64,000 bases of DNA from Enterococcus ureilyticus (GTDB lineage: Bacteria; Bacillota; Bacilli; Lactobacillales; Enterococcaceae), in contig NZ_MIKC01000012.1 in NCBI RefSeq assembly GCF_001730315.1, positions 124,001 through 188,000 of the forward strand, written 5' to 3'. A model generated the notes under the pieces. That model had not been told where the DNA came from. It was given only the letters and a program-made list of their open reading frames with translations, and did not search any database. A program made the translations under genes and the position numbers. Positions within the stretch are counted from its first letter, which is position 1. Every line of letters begins with the position of its first letter. Positions 56,410 through 63,654 of this stretch are shown in pieces.

Positions 56410-56527
56410 TGAAAAGAGGTGGGAAACCCCGCCTCTCCTGTAGACCCGTTCAAAAGACGGTGGCTATCGTTAAATGTTTTGACCATCTAATTACTGTCCA
56501 AAGTAAAGGTTAGATGGTTATTTTTTT
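56410..56527 (+). ncRNA. Antisense RNA of the holin-like toxin (type I antitoxin)
   Basis: The plus-strand RNA begins with a strong hairpin (AGAGGTGGG with CCCCGCCTCT, 56415-56436) and ends with a terminator (ACCATCTAA 56482-56490 with TTAGATGGT 56510-56518, then seven T). It overlaps the 3' end and downstream part of the toxin transcript of copy 2; read on the minus strand its first hairpin becomes the toxin mRNA terminator. This mirrors the TxpA-RatA layout. No protein is encoded. Confidence 0.7.
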
Positions 56528-56604
56528 GGTCTATTTTTATCCATCAATAGCACAACTAAAGTTGCAAAGGCAATCATTAGCGTTAGTGCTTCAAAAACGG
56601 ACAT
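56518..56604 (-). CDS. Putative holin-like type I toxin (Hol_Tox)
   Basis: The 28-residue peptide MSVFEALTLMIAFATLVVLL followed by a short basic tail (MDKNRPKK) is a small membrane helix with the motif of the Hol_Tox/PF16935-type enterococcal toxins. AAAGGAAT precedes the ATG, and a promoter with -35 TTGATA and -10 TATAGT lies upstream on the minus strand. It would disrupt the membrane when not repressed by the antisense RNA overlapping its 3' end. It is too short for most gene callers. Confidence 0.85.
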   Translation of the reverse strand: MSVFEALTLMIAFATLVVLLMDKNRPKK

Positions 56605-56691
56605 GCTTATTCCTTTCTAGGGATAAAGCCAAGAACCATAGGCATCACCCCTTTATCAGAGAGTTAGCCACCATCTTTTTTACTTTTATAC

Positions 56692-56720
56692 ACTATAAAA
56701 ATACGCAATCCATCTATCAA
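56692..56720 (-). promoter_or_regulatory. Promoter of the holin-like toxin
   Basis: On the minus strand, TTGATA (56720-56715), 17 bases, TATAGT (56697-56692). Copy 1 has the same -10 but no -35 match. Confidence 0.75.
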
Positions 56721-56745
56721 TTGATGATTTTTTTACAATAAACCA

Positions 56746-57575
56746 TTAAAAATCAGTCGAAGCGGCCAATTCAGTTTGCTTTTTAAAATCTGCCACTCGT
56801 TTTTCCAATGTTTGAATTGTACTATCCAAGGCTTGTGATCCTAGAACCATCCGTAATGGAGCAGGTTCAATCGCCGCACTTTCAATAATTTTTGTTGCCA
56901 TTCTTTCTGGATCACCAGCGGCCAATCCATTTACTGGGTCTAACATAGTTAAAAAGGCATACGCTGGATTATTGTCATATTCAGGCATCAATTCAGCAAC
57001 TTGTGCACTGCCATAGTGGAATTCTGTACGTGCATCACCAGGTTCAACAATCGTTACGCCAATATTAAATGGCGCTAATTCTTGAGCGACAGACTCGCAA
57101 AAACCTTCGATTCCCCATTTAGTCGCATGATACATAGAATTTCCAGCAAAAGCGACTTGTCCACCATATGAAGAAATTTGAATGATGCGACCAGCTTGTT
57201 GCTCACGCATAAAAGGAGTCACAGCACGTATCATTTGAATAGAACCTGTTAAATTAGTTGCGATAATTTTAGCTGCCTCTTGATCCGTTAATTCTTCCGC
57301 CGCTCCAAATAAGCCGTAACCAGCATTATTTACAAGCACATCGATTGCGCCATATTTTTCATAGACTTTATCTACCAATTTTTGATACCAGTTGCATCGT
57401 TTACATCTAAAAATTCTCGATCAAAGGTTTCTGGATATTGTGCCATTAAGTCTTGTACAGTTGTATCCTTGCGTACCGTCCCGATAACAGTTTGTCCATT
57501 CGCCAATAATTGCTTTGTTAATTCTAAGCCAAATCCGCTGCTGACACCAGTAATTAGCCAAGTTTGTTTTTTCAT
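56746..57575 (-). pseudogene. Short-chain dehydrogenase/reductase, frameshifted
   Basis: Two adjoining minus-strand frames make one SDR: the first gives MKKQTWLITGVSSGFG (the TGxxxGxG cofactor motif) to ATGIKNW-stop; the second starts in the next frame at VDKVYEKYGAIDVLVNNAG and runs on through the catalytic YHATK motif (Y-x-x-x-K) to the end. At the join (around 57384-57397) five A residues stand where six would keep the frame, so a single missing A explains it. Intact, the enzyme would be about 276 residues. This may be a real mutation or a sequencing error in a homopolymer. It is read away from the MerR gene. Confidence 0.8.
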
Positions 57576-57607
57576 ATTGCATTCCACAAATTGTTCATTC
57601 TGGGGCT

Positions 57608-57638
57608 AGTTTATCTCTTTAAGTAGACTCTAAGTCAA
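57608..57638 (-). promoter_or_regulatory. MerR-type promoter of the SDR gene
   Basis: On the minus strand, TTGACT (57638-57633), a 19-base spacer and TAAACT (57613-57608). The spacer contains a dyad, CTTAGAGT-CT-ACTTAAAG, matching the one at 58214-58231. MerR-family activators act on such long spacers. Confidence 0.65.
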
Positions 57639-57724
57639 TAAGAAAGTTTGTAAAAGAGGCTAAGTTTGTTTTATAATGAAAATGAAGTAGACGAGCTAAG
57701 GAATGCGTGGAGGAGGAATGGGGC

Positions 57725-58117
57725 ATGAATATAAAGAAAGTAAGTGAACTAAGTGGGGTGTCTGCAGATACCATCAGGTATTATGAGCGAATTGGGTTGA
57801 TTCCACCTGTCAAACGTAATGATAATGGGATTCGTAATTTTGATGAAGAAGATTTGCGTTGGATTGTTTTTAGTAGACAAATGAGAAATGCGGGCTTATC
57901 TATTGAATCGTTAGTGGAATATTTAACCTTATTTCAAGTGGGCAGTAAAACAGTGCCTGCTCGTAAAGAAATTATTGCAGATCAAATTGAGGAATTGAAA
58001 GAAAAAGCCTCGGAATTAAATACAGCTATTGAACGGTTAGAGTTTAAATTAGCCAACTATGATGAGCATATGATCCCAGCTGAAAATGCCTTAAGAGATT
58101 TTAATATGAATAGATAA
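57725..58117 (+). CDS. MerR-family transcriptional regulator
   Basis: The 130-residue protein has the N-terminal winged helix-turn-helix of MerR (VSELSGVSADTIRYYERIGLIPP), a link helix and a coiled-coil dimer helix to the C-terminus. No metal-binding cysteines are present, so it likely senses an organic or redox signal. ATG 57725 has GAGGAGG upstream. It is flanked by two promoters with 19-bp spacers and matching dyads, one for the SDR gene and one for the operon downstream, so it probably controls both. A TATAAT near 57676 may be its own promoter. Confidence 0.9.
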   Translation: MNIKKVSELSGVSADTIRYYERIGLIPPVKRNDNGIRNFDEEDLRWIVFSRQMRNAGLSIESLVEYLTLFQVGSKTVPARKEIIADQIEELKEKASELNTAIERLEFKLANYDEHMIPAENALRDFNMNR

Positions 58118-58131
58118 TAGCAAATGAATGG

Positions 58132-58190
58132 CTTCTAAATCGTGTCTTTCTTCTAAATTTTATAGAGGAAGTCTGATTTAGAAGTTTTTT
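58132..58190 (+). terminator. Terminator after merR
   Basis: CTTCTAAATC (58132-58141) pairs with GATTTAGAAG (58175-58184), with an inner helix, then six T. Confidence 0.88.
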
Positions 58191-58209
58191 GTTTATTTTA
58201 ACAAATCCC

Positions 58210-58240
58210 TTGACTTGGAGTGAACTCCAAGAGCTAAACT
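58210..58240 (+). promoter_or_regulatory. MerR-type promoter and operator of the CMD-AKR operon
   Basis: TTGACT (58210-58215), a 19-base spacer and TAAACT (58235-58240), with a perfect dyad CTTGGAGT-GA-ACTCCAAG (58214-58231) between the boxes. Long spacer plus dyad is the classic target of MerR activators. Confidence 0.85.
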
Positions 58241-58302
58241 GTTGTTGTTAGTAAGAAAAAGTGCTCATTTATGATACTGCTTTTAAATCGAGGAGGAATG
58301 CT

Positions 58303-59067
58303 ATGTTAATCAGTCAAACTGCACAGAAGAATCATGATGAATTATTTCCAAACCATGAGTCAGCATTAGCTAAAACGGATCCAGAATTTATTGAAATTTT
58401 TGACAATTTTACGTTCGATGAAGTGTTTCATTATTCAAACCTAGATGTAAGGTTACGTATGAAAGTAACGCTGGCCTCTTTAATCGCAATGCAATGTGTT
58501 AATGAGTATAAAGTAATGATGAATGCAGCTTTAAATGTGGGTGTTTCTCCAGTTGAGATAAAAGAAATTGTCTATCAAGCAGTGCCATATGCCGGTTTAG
58601 GGAAGGTGTTCGATTTCTTACACGCGACCAATGAAGAGCTGACCGAAAGAGGCAATTCACTTCCTTTGGAAAAACAAGGAACAACCACCAATAAAAATCG
58701 TTATGAAAAAGGCTTGGAAGTTGTACGGGAAGTTGCTGGAGATGCTGTGGATCAGATGCTCACAACGATGCCGGAAAATCAAAAACATTTTGCTACATTT
58801 TTAGCTGATAATTGTTTTGGTGATTATTTTACAAGAAATGGGCTAACATCGAAAGAACGTGAATTACTGATTTTCACAATGCTGGCTTCAATGGGTGGAG
58901 CGGATGCACAACTAAAAGGGCATATTCGCAACAATCAGCGTGTTGGCAATGAAAAGCCACTATTGATCGAAACGATTACCGTTCTACTACCATTTATCGG
59001 CTATCCAAGAACATTAACCGCATTAAATTGTATCAATGAAATATTACCCGAAGAAAACGAAAAATAA
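58303..59067 (+). CDS. Carboxymuconolactone decarboxylase (CMD) family protein, two-domain
   Basis: The 254-residue protein contains two CMD/AhpD-like domains: residues 15-110 (LRMKVTLASLIAMQCVNEYKVMMNAAL) and 150-250 (SKERELLIFTMLASMGGADAQLKGHI). No CxxC pair of AhpD is visible, so peroxidase activity is not supported. Such proteins often occur with reductases under MerR control. ATG 58303 follows GAGGAGG and the frame before it is not conserved. It leads the operon with the aldo/keto reductase 18 bases downstream. Confidence 0.83.
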   Translation: MLISQTAQKNHDELFPNHESALAKTDPEFIEIFDNFTFDEVFHYSNLDVRLRMKVTLASLIAMQCVNEYKVMMNAALNVGVSPVEIKEIVYQAVPYAGLGKVFDFLHATNEELTERGNSLPLEKQGTTTNKNRYEKGLEVVREVAGDAVDQMLTTMPENQKHFATFLADNCFGDYFTRNGLTSKERELLIFTMLASMGGADAQLKGHIRNNQRVGNEKPLLIETITVLLPFIGYPRTLTALNCINEILPEENEK

Positions 59068-59085
59068 AATAGAGGAGGAAATACA

Positions 59086-60069
59086 ATGGAATATGTAAAA
59101 TTTGGCAATACAGGAATGGAAGTTTCAAGAATTTGTTTAGGGGCAATGGGCTTTGGTGATCCGAATAGTGGCTTTCACGAGTGGGTTTTAGAAGAGGAAG
59201 AAAGTAAAAAAGTTATCAAAAAAGCGTTAGATTTAGGGATTAATTTCTTTGATACTGCCAATGTTTATTCATATGGTGCAAGTGAACGAATTCTTGGTAA
59301 GGCACTGAATGAATATGCGAATCGTGATGAAATCGTGGTGGCGACCAAATTATTTACTACCATGAAAAAAGACGTTCCAAACAGTGGTGGACTTTCAAGA
59401 AAAGAAGTTTTCCATCAAATTGATGCGAGTTTAGAACGTTTAGGGATGGATTATGTTGATTTATACATTATTCATCGTTGGGATTACAACACCCCAATTG
59501 AAGAGACGATGGAAGCTTTACATGATGTCGTGAAATCTGGAAAAGCACGTTATATTGGTGCTTCTGCGATGTTTGCGTGGCAGTTTGCTAAAGCCCAAGC
59601 AGTAGCTGAAAAAAATGGTTGGACAAAATTCGTTTCCATGCAAGATCATTTGAATTTGTTATATCGTGAAGAAGAAAGAGAAATGCTACCGTTGTGTGAA
59701 GATCAAAAAATTGCGGTGACACCTTATAGTCCATTGGCCTCAGGTCGCTTAACCCGTGATTGGAGCGCGCAAACCAAACGTTTTGAAACAGATAAAACAG
59801 CGAGGTCAAAATATGATACAACAGCAGATCAAGATCGTATCATCGTTGAAAGAGTTGCTGAAATTGCGGAAAAACGTGGAGTGGAACGTGTCCAAGTGGC
59901 ACTTGCTTGGTTGCTTCAAAAAGGGCCAGTTGTCGCACCGATTATTGGCGCAACAAAAGAAAGTCATTTGACGAATGCGATTCCTGCATTGGATTTAATT
60001 TTGACGGAAGAAGAAGTGCACTATCTAGAAGAACCTTATGTTCCTCATGTCATTGTTGGTCATAAATAA
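59086..60069 (+). CDS. Aldo/keto reductase
   Basis: The 327-residue AKR barrel protein has NFFDTANVYSYGASERILG (catalytic Asp and Tyr), a Lys in ATK and the His in LYIIHRW, plus a C-terminal NADP-binding GATKESH. It would reduce aldehydes or ketones with NADPH; substrate unknown. GAGGAGG precedes the ATG. It lies in the MerR-controlled operon. Confidence 0.92.
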   Translation: MEYVKFGNTGMEVSRICLGAMGFGDPNSGFHEWVLEEEESKKVIKKALDLGINFFDTANVYSYGASERILGKALNEYANRDEIVVATKLFTTMKKDVPNSGGLSRKEVFHQIDASLERLGMDYVDLYIIHRWDYNTPIEETMEALHDVVKSGKARYIGASAMFAWQFAKAQAVAEKNGWTKFVSMQDHLNLLYREEEREMLPLCEDQKIAVTPYSPLASGRLTRDWSAQTKRFETDKTARSKYDTTADQDRIIVERVAEIAEKRGVERVQVALAWLLQKGPVVAPIIGATKESHLTNAIPALDLILTEEEVHYLEEPYVPHVIVGHK

Positions 60070-60101
60070 AAAAGAGAGTGATTTAGAAAGAGGGATTTAA
60101 G

Positions 60102-60716
60102 ATAAAAATACTAATTTTAGGTGCAGCAGGTCAAATTTCAAAAATGGTTACAGAATTGATTTTAACAGAAACAGATCATGATCTTGTTTTATATGGTCGC
60201 AATCTTTCAAGTCGGATTTCTGTGAAAGATCCAACGAGAGAAGTCATTATTGAAGGTGATTTTAATGATCAAGACAAATTGAAAAAAGCCTTAATTGGAG
60301 TGGATATTGCGTATTTGAATGATATGAGTTCGCCAGCTGTAACCCAATCAATTGTGAAAGCAATGGAAGATTCAGGGGTAAATTATCTAATAGGAGCGAA
60401 TGTTTTAGGCATTTACAATGAAGTTGCGGGGGCATTTGGGCGCTGGAATGCTAATATGGTTGGATCAGCTACCCATAGCTATTTAGCAGCAGCAGAAGCG
60501 CTAGAGCAGTCTTCGTTAGATTATGTCATTTTAAGATTAACTTGGTTATACAATCAAAAAGACAATGAAGACTATGACTTGACCCAAAAAGGTGAACCAT
60601 TCATTGGTGCTCAAGTAACAAGAGAAGCTGTAGCTAGACTGATTATGACGATTATTCATGAGCCAGTTCAGTACGCGAAGACCAGTTTAGGTGTGAGCGA
60701 GCCTAATACTGATTGA
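60102..60716 (+). CDS. NAD(P)-binding Rossmann-fold protein with ATA at the start position
   Basis: The 204-residue protein matches the SDR/NmrA-like NAD(P)H-binding family: ILILGAAGQISKMV holds the glycine-rich loop and YVILRLTWLYN lies late in the fold. Codons before 60144 are conserved in type (KILILGAAGQ), and the ribosome site AGAGGG is placed for an ATA at 60102, where family members have ATG. No other start fits the N-terminus; the first ATG at 60144 would remove the cofactor loop. Either a rare ATA start is used or the start is mutated. Follows the AKR by 32 bases in the same operon. Confidence 0.7.
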   Translation: MKILILGAAGQISKMVTELILTETDHDLVLYGRNLSSRISVKDPTREVIIEGDFNDQDKLKKALIGVDIAYLNDMSSPAVTQSIVKAMEDSGVNYLIGANVLGIYNEVAGAFGRWNANMVGSATHSYLAAAEALEQSSLDYVILRLTWLYNQKDNEDYDLTQKGEPFIGAQVTREAVARLIMTIIHEPVQYAKTSLGVSEPNTD

Positions 60717-60749
60717 GCAAAACCTTTTTTTATTAAGGGTGCACTGCAT

Positions 60750-61088
60750 ATGAATAGTAAAGAAATGAGCAAGCAAACCAATACGCCAATCAATACCATT
60801 CGTTATTTTGAGCGAATTGGCTTGATTCCACAGGTAAAGAAAAATCATGATGGATTAAGAGAGTTTACTGAAGATGATGCGGGTTGGATTTGTTTCATCA
60901 AGCAAATGAGGGAGGTTGGTCTTTCTGTCGAAGGATTGATCGAATATGTAACATTATCGAATCAACCAGAAAGAACAGTCCAAGCTAGAAAAGAACTACT
61001 GACTGAACAAAAAAATGAGTTGCAAGAACAAATCAATCGACTAGAAGCAGCAAAGGCTGAACTTCAAAGACGAATAGTAGCGAAATAA
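60750..61088 (+). CDS. MerR-family transcriptional regulator (second)
   Basis: The 112-residue protein is a paralogue of the MerR at 57725: IRYFERIGLIPQVKKNHDGLREF and QMREVGLSVEGLIEYVTL follow the same positions. It has the HTH and dimer helix and no sensor cysteines. It lies 33 bases after the Rossmann-fold gene, so it may be transcribed with the operon it could regulate. The ribosome site (AAGGGTG) is weak. Confidence 0.88.
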   Translation: MNSKEMSKQTNTPINTIRYFERIGLIPQVKKNHDGLREFTEDDAGWICFIKQMREVGLSVEGLIEYVTLSNQPERTVQARKELLTEQKNELQEQINRLEAAKAELQRRIVAK

Positions 61089-61325
61089 ATCTAAAAAAAA
61101 TTCTTTCTCGATCTAAAAAAAAGATCCGTTTATATTTGTGAAAACACTATAAAGAAAGTCAACAGTGCTATTAGCGAAAGAAGTCTTGTATACCAGCCAA
61201 AGAGCCTATAGCAACTACCGCGTTGTGATTGATATGGAAACCTTATAAGGTATAAAACGGTTCTTTTAGAAATTCGTTCTGTTTTATTGTAAAATAAACA
61301 TGTGAACTTAAAAAGGAGAACCACA

Positions 61326-62210
61326 ATGGAATTAAGAGAACTACGTTATTTTTGGACCGTTGCAGAAGAAAGGAATTTTTCTAAAGCAGCACAAGTTTTG
61401 CATATTACGCAACCAACTTTAAGTCGACAAATCAAAGAATTTGAAGAGAAATTAGGCACACCGCTTTTTATCCGAGAAAAAAGGCAATTGACTTTAACAG
61501 AAGAAGGATATTTTCTGAAAGAGCGAGCTGCTGAGATATTAACCTTAGCTGACCAAACAGAACGTGAATTTGAAGAACAGAGTAAAGGCTTTTTAAGTGG
61601 ACATTTTTCAATTGGGTGTGTTGAAGCAGATAATTCAGATACGATGGCCATGATGTTGGAGGAATTGGTGAGCGATTATCCTCAAGTGACCTTTAATATT
61701 GTTTCGGGGACTAGCGATGATATTAGCGATAAACTGGAAAAGGGCATTTTGGACCTCGCTATTTTATTAGAACCGATTGCTACGCTTAACTTTGAAAAAA
61801 TTATTTTGCCCAGAGAAGAAAAATGGGGTTTGTTAGTATCTAATGACTCTTTTCTTGCACAAAAAAAAGCTATCTGTCCCAATGATTTAGAAGGAATTCC
61901 ACTATTAAGTTCTAATCGTTCAGAAGTTCAGTTGATGCTTGAAAGCTGGCTTGATAAGCCGTTAAAATCTTTAAATGTGGTTGGCACGTTTAATTTGATT
62001 TTTAATGTTTTTTCTTTAGTGGAAAATCGTGTGGGCTCTGCTTTAACGATTGAAGGCGCAACGACCAATGGGCAACATGAGGGGCTGACATTTGTCCCAT
62101 TAGTTCCTGAGGTTAAAACAAATTGTGTCCTTGTTTGGAAAAAAAATCGAATTCAAACACCGGCAGTTAAAGAATTTATCCAACGATTTAACGATGCTTT
62201 TAAGGCATAG
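61326..62210 (+). CDS. LysR-family transcriptional regulator
   Basis: The 294-residue protein has a LysR HTH (RYFWTVAEERNFSKAAQVLHITQPTLSRQIKEFE) and a periplasmic-binding-like effector domain from about residue 90. The ligand is unknown. AAAGGAG precedes ATG 61326. It stands between the two operons of the redox cluster and could control the flavodoxin-cupin-CMD genes that follow. A terminator follows it, so those genes need their own promoter. Confidence 0.9.
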   Translation: MELRELRYFWTVAEERNFSKAAQVLHITQPTLSRQIKEFEEKLGTPLFIREKRQLTLTEEGYFLKERAAEILTLADQTEREFEEQSKGFLSGHFSIGCVEADNSDTMAMMLEELVSDYPQVTFNIVSGTSDDISDKLEKGILDLAILLEPIATLNFEKIILPREEKWGLLVSNDSFLAQKKAICPNDLEGIPLLSSNRSEVQLMLESWLDKPLKSLNVVGTFNLIFNVFSLVENRVGSALTIEGATTNGQHEGLTFVPLVPEVKTNCVLVWKKNRIQTPAVKEFIQRFNDAFKA

Positions 62211-62246
62211 CAACTAGTGGATTTAGGCATTAGACGTGTAGAGAAG

Positions 62247-62291
62247 CAGGTTGTATCATTTACTTGTAAGTAGATGATGCAGCCTGTTTTT
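62247..62291 (+). terminator. Terminator after the LysR gene
   Basis: CAGG..ATCAT (from 62247) pairs with ATGAT..CCTG (to 62286), with an inner ACTT/AAGT helix, and runs into five T. Confidence 0.85.
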
Positions 62292-62322
62292 GCATAAGTA
62301 AAAGATAAAAGAAGGTGATCAA

Positions 62323-62874
62323 ATGACTGCTATCATTTATTTTTCTCGACCTTTTGAAAATTTGATTGATGGAAAGAAGGAACAGCTGTCTGTTGGAAAT
62401 ACAAAAGTTGCTGCACAAAAAATTGCCGAGATACTCGATGTTGATGATTTTGAACTCATTCCAGAAATAGCCTATTCAAAAGCGTATCAAGCAGTGGTAG
62501 CTCAAGCGGAACAGGAAAAAATAACAAACGAGCGACCCAAATATCAACCTGTCTCCCTTAACTAAGCAAAACATCAAACGATTTATCTAGGGTATCCAAA
62601 TTGGTGGGGGACTTTTCCGATGATCGTCGCAACTTTTTTAGAGGAAAATGATGTATCAGAAAAAAATATTTATCCTTTTTGCACCCATGAAGGCAGTGGA
62701 ATGGGCAATAGTATTACTGATCTAAAGAAATTATGTCCTAATTCAACCATCCATATTGGGTTACCTATTCGTGGTTCTAGAGTTGAAAAATCAGATACCG
62801 CAATCAAAAATTGGTTACAACATGAACCCTCAGAAAACAAAGGAATTGGAGGAATAACAAATGGCAAAATTTGA
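62323..62874 (+). pseudogene. Flavodoxin with internal stop
   Basis: A flavodoxin-like protein begins MTAIIYFSRPFENLIDGKK and continues after a TAA at 62563-62565 in the same frame with TIYLGYPNWWGTFPMI, FCTHEGSGMG and a C-terminal helix. LGYPNWWG and HEGSGMG are flavodoxin FMN-loop motifs. The stop lies where TTA (Leu) is expected, so one base change (TTA to TAA) would explain it. The intact product would be 183 residues. Ribosome site GAAGGTG is good. It overlaps the cupin gene by 14 bases. Confidence 0.8.
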
Positions 62875-63268
62875 AGAAGTAAAAAATGGTTTGATTTTTC
62901 CAGTGGGAGAAAAAAATGACGCATATGCGCAATACTTTATTGGTCAAAGCTATTTAAAGAATTTAATTGCAGATCCCGAAGTTAATGTAGGAGTAGGAAA
63001 TGTCACATTCGAACCTGGTTGTCGCAATAACTGGCATATTCACCATGATGGTTTCCAACTGTTATTAGTAACGGGTGGCGAAGGCTGGTATCAAGAAGAG
63101 GGGAAGCCAGCGCAATTTTTAACTGCTGGAGATGTAATTGTTACTCATGATGGCGTGAAACATTGGCATGGTGCCGCAAAAAATAGCTGGTTTGAACATT
63201 TAGCAATTACAGCTGGTACGCCAGAATGGTTAGAACCTGTTTCAGATGAATTATACAATCAATTATAA
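62861..63268 (+). CDS. Cupin-domain protein
   Basis: The 135-residue single-domain cupin has NNWHIHHDGFQLLLVTGGEGWYQ (HxH metal-binding motif) and GDVIVTHDGVKHWHGA (second cupin motif with H). It likely binds a metal and acts on a small molecule, or works with the CMD protein encoded next; cupin-CMD pairs are common. GGAGG precedes the ATG, which lies in the end of the flavodoxin frame. Confidence 0.88.
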   Translation: MAKFEEVKNGLIFPVGEKNDAYAQYFIGQSYLKNLIADPEVNVGVGNVTFEPGCRNNWHIHHDGFQLLLVTGGEGWYQEEGKPAQFLTAGDVIVTHDGVKHWHGAAKNSWFEHLAITAGTPEWLEPVSDELYNQL

Positions 63269-63297
63269 AAATGAATAAAAGATGGGAGTCCTACCTA

Positions 63298-63612
63298 ATG
63301 AAAAAACAAACAGCAGGAAGAGATCAATTAGGTGCATTTGCACCAAAATTTGCAGAATTAAATGATGATGTATTATTTGGTGAAGTTTGGTCTAGAGAAG
63401 AACAACTTTCGCCGCGTGATCGTAGCTTGATTACTTGTGCAAGCTTATTAACGCAAGACGTACCCCAATTAGAAGCCCATATGAACATCGCCAAACAAAA
63501 TGGGGTGACAAAAGAAGAAATGGTGGAATTAATCACTCATTTAGCTTTTTATACAGGATGGCCAAAAGCATGGTCCGCGTTTGCTCTAGCAAAAGAAATT
63601 TTTGGTGAATAA
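63298..63612 (+). CDS. Carboxymuconolactone decarboxylase family protein, single-domain
   Basis: The 104-residue protein matches the small CMD family: LSPRDRSLITCASLL, LEAHMNIAKQNGVTKEEM and HLAFYTGWPKAWSA. One cysteine in TCASL is present, no CxxC. ATG 63298 has GGGAG nine bases upstream; the frame extends nine codons further to 63271. It follows the cupin gene by 29 bases and precedes a transporter. Confidence 0.9.
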   Translation: MKKQTAGRDQLGAFAPKFAELNDDVLFGEVWSREEQLSPRDRSLITCASLLTQDVPQLEAHMNIAKQNGVTKEEMVELITHLAFYTGWPKAWSAFALAKEIFGE

Positions 63613-63654
63613 AAATACGGACTATATTTTGCGTATTTTAAAGGAGACAACTTA

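Noticed and set aside
56746-57575. Two separate SDR genes
   Set aside because: The pieces are the N- and C-terminal parts of one fold in adjacent frames; one missing A explains the split.
62563-62565. Recoded stop (selenocysteine) in the flavodoxin
   Set aside because: The codon is TAA, not TGA, no selC/selB is seen, and leucine is expected there.
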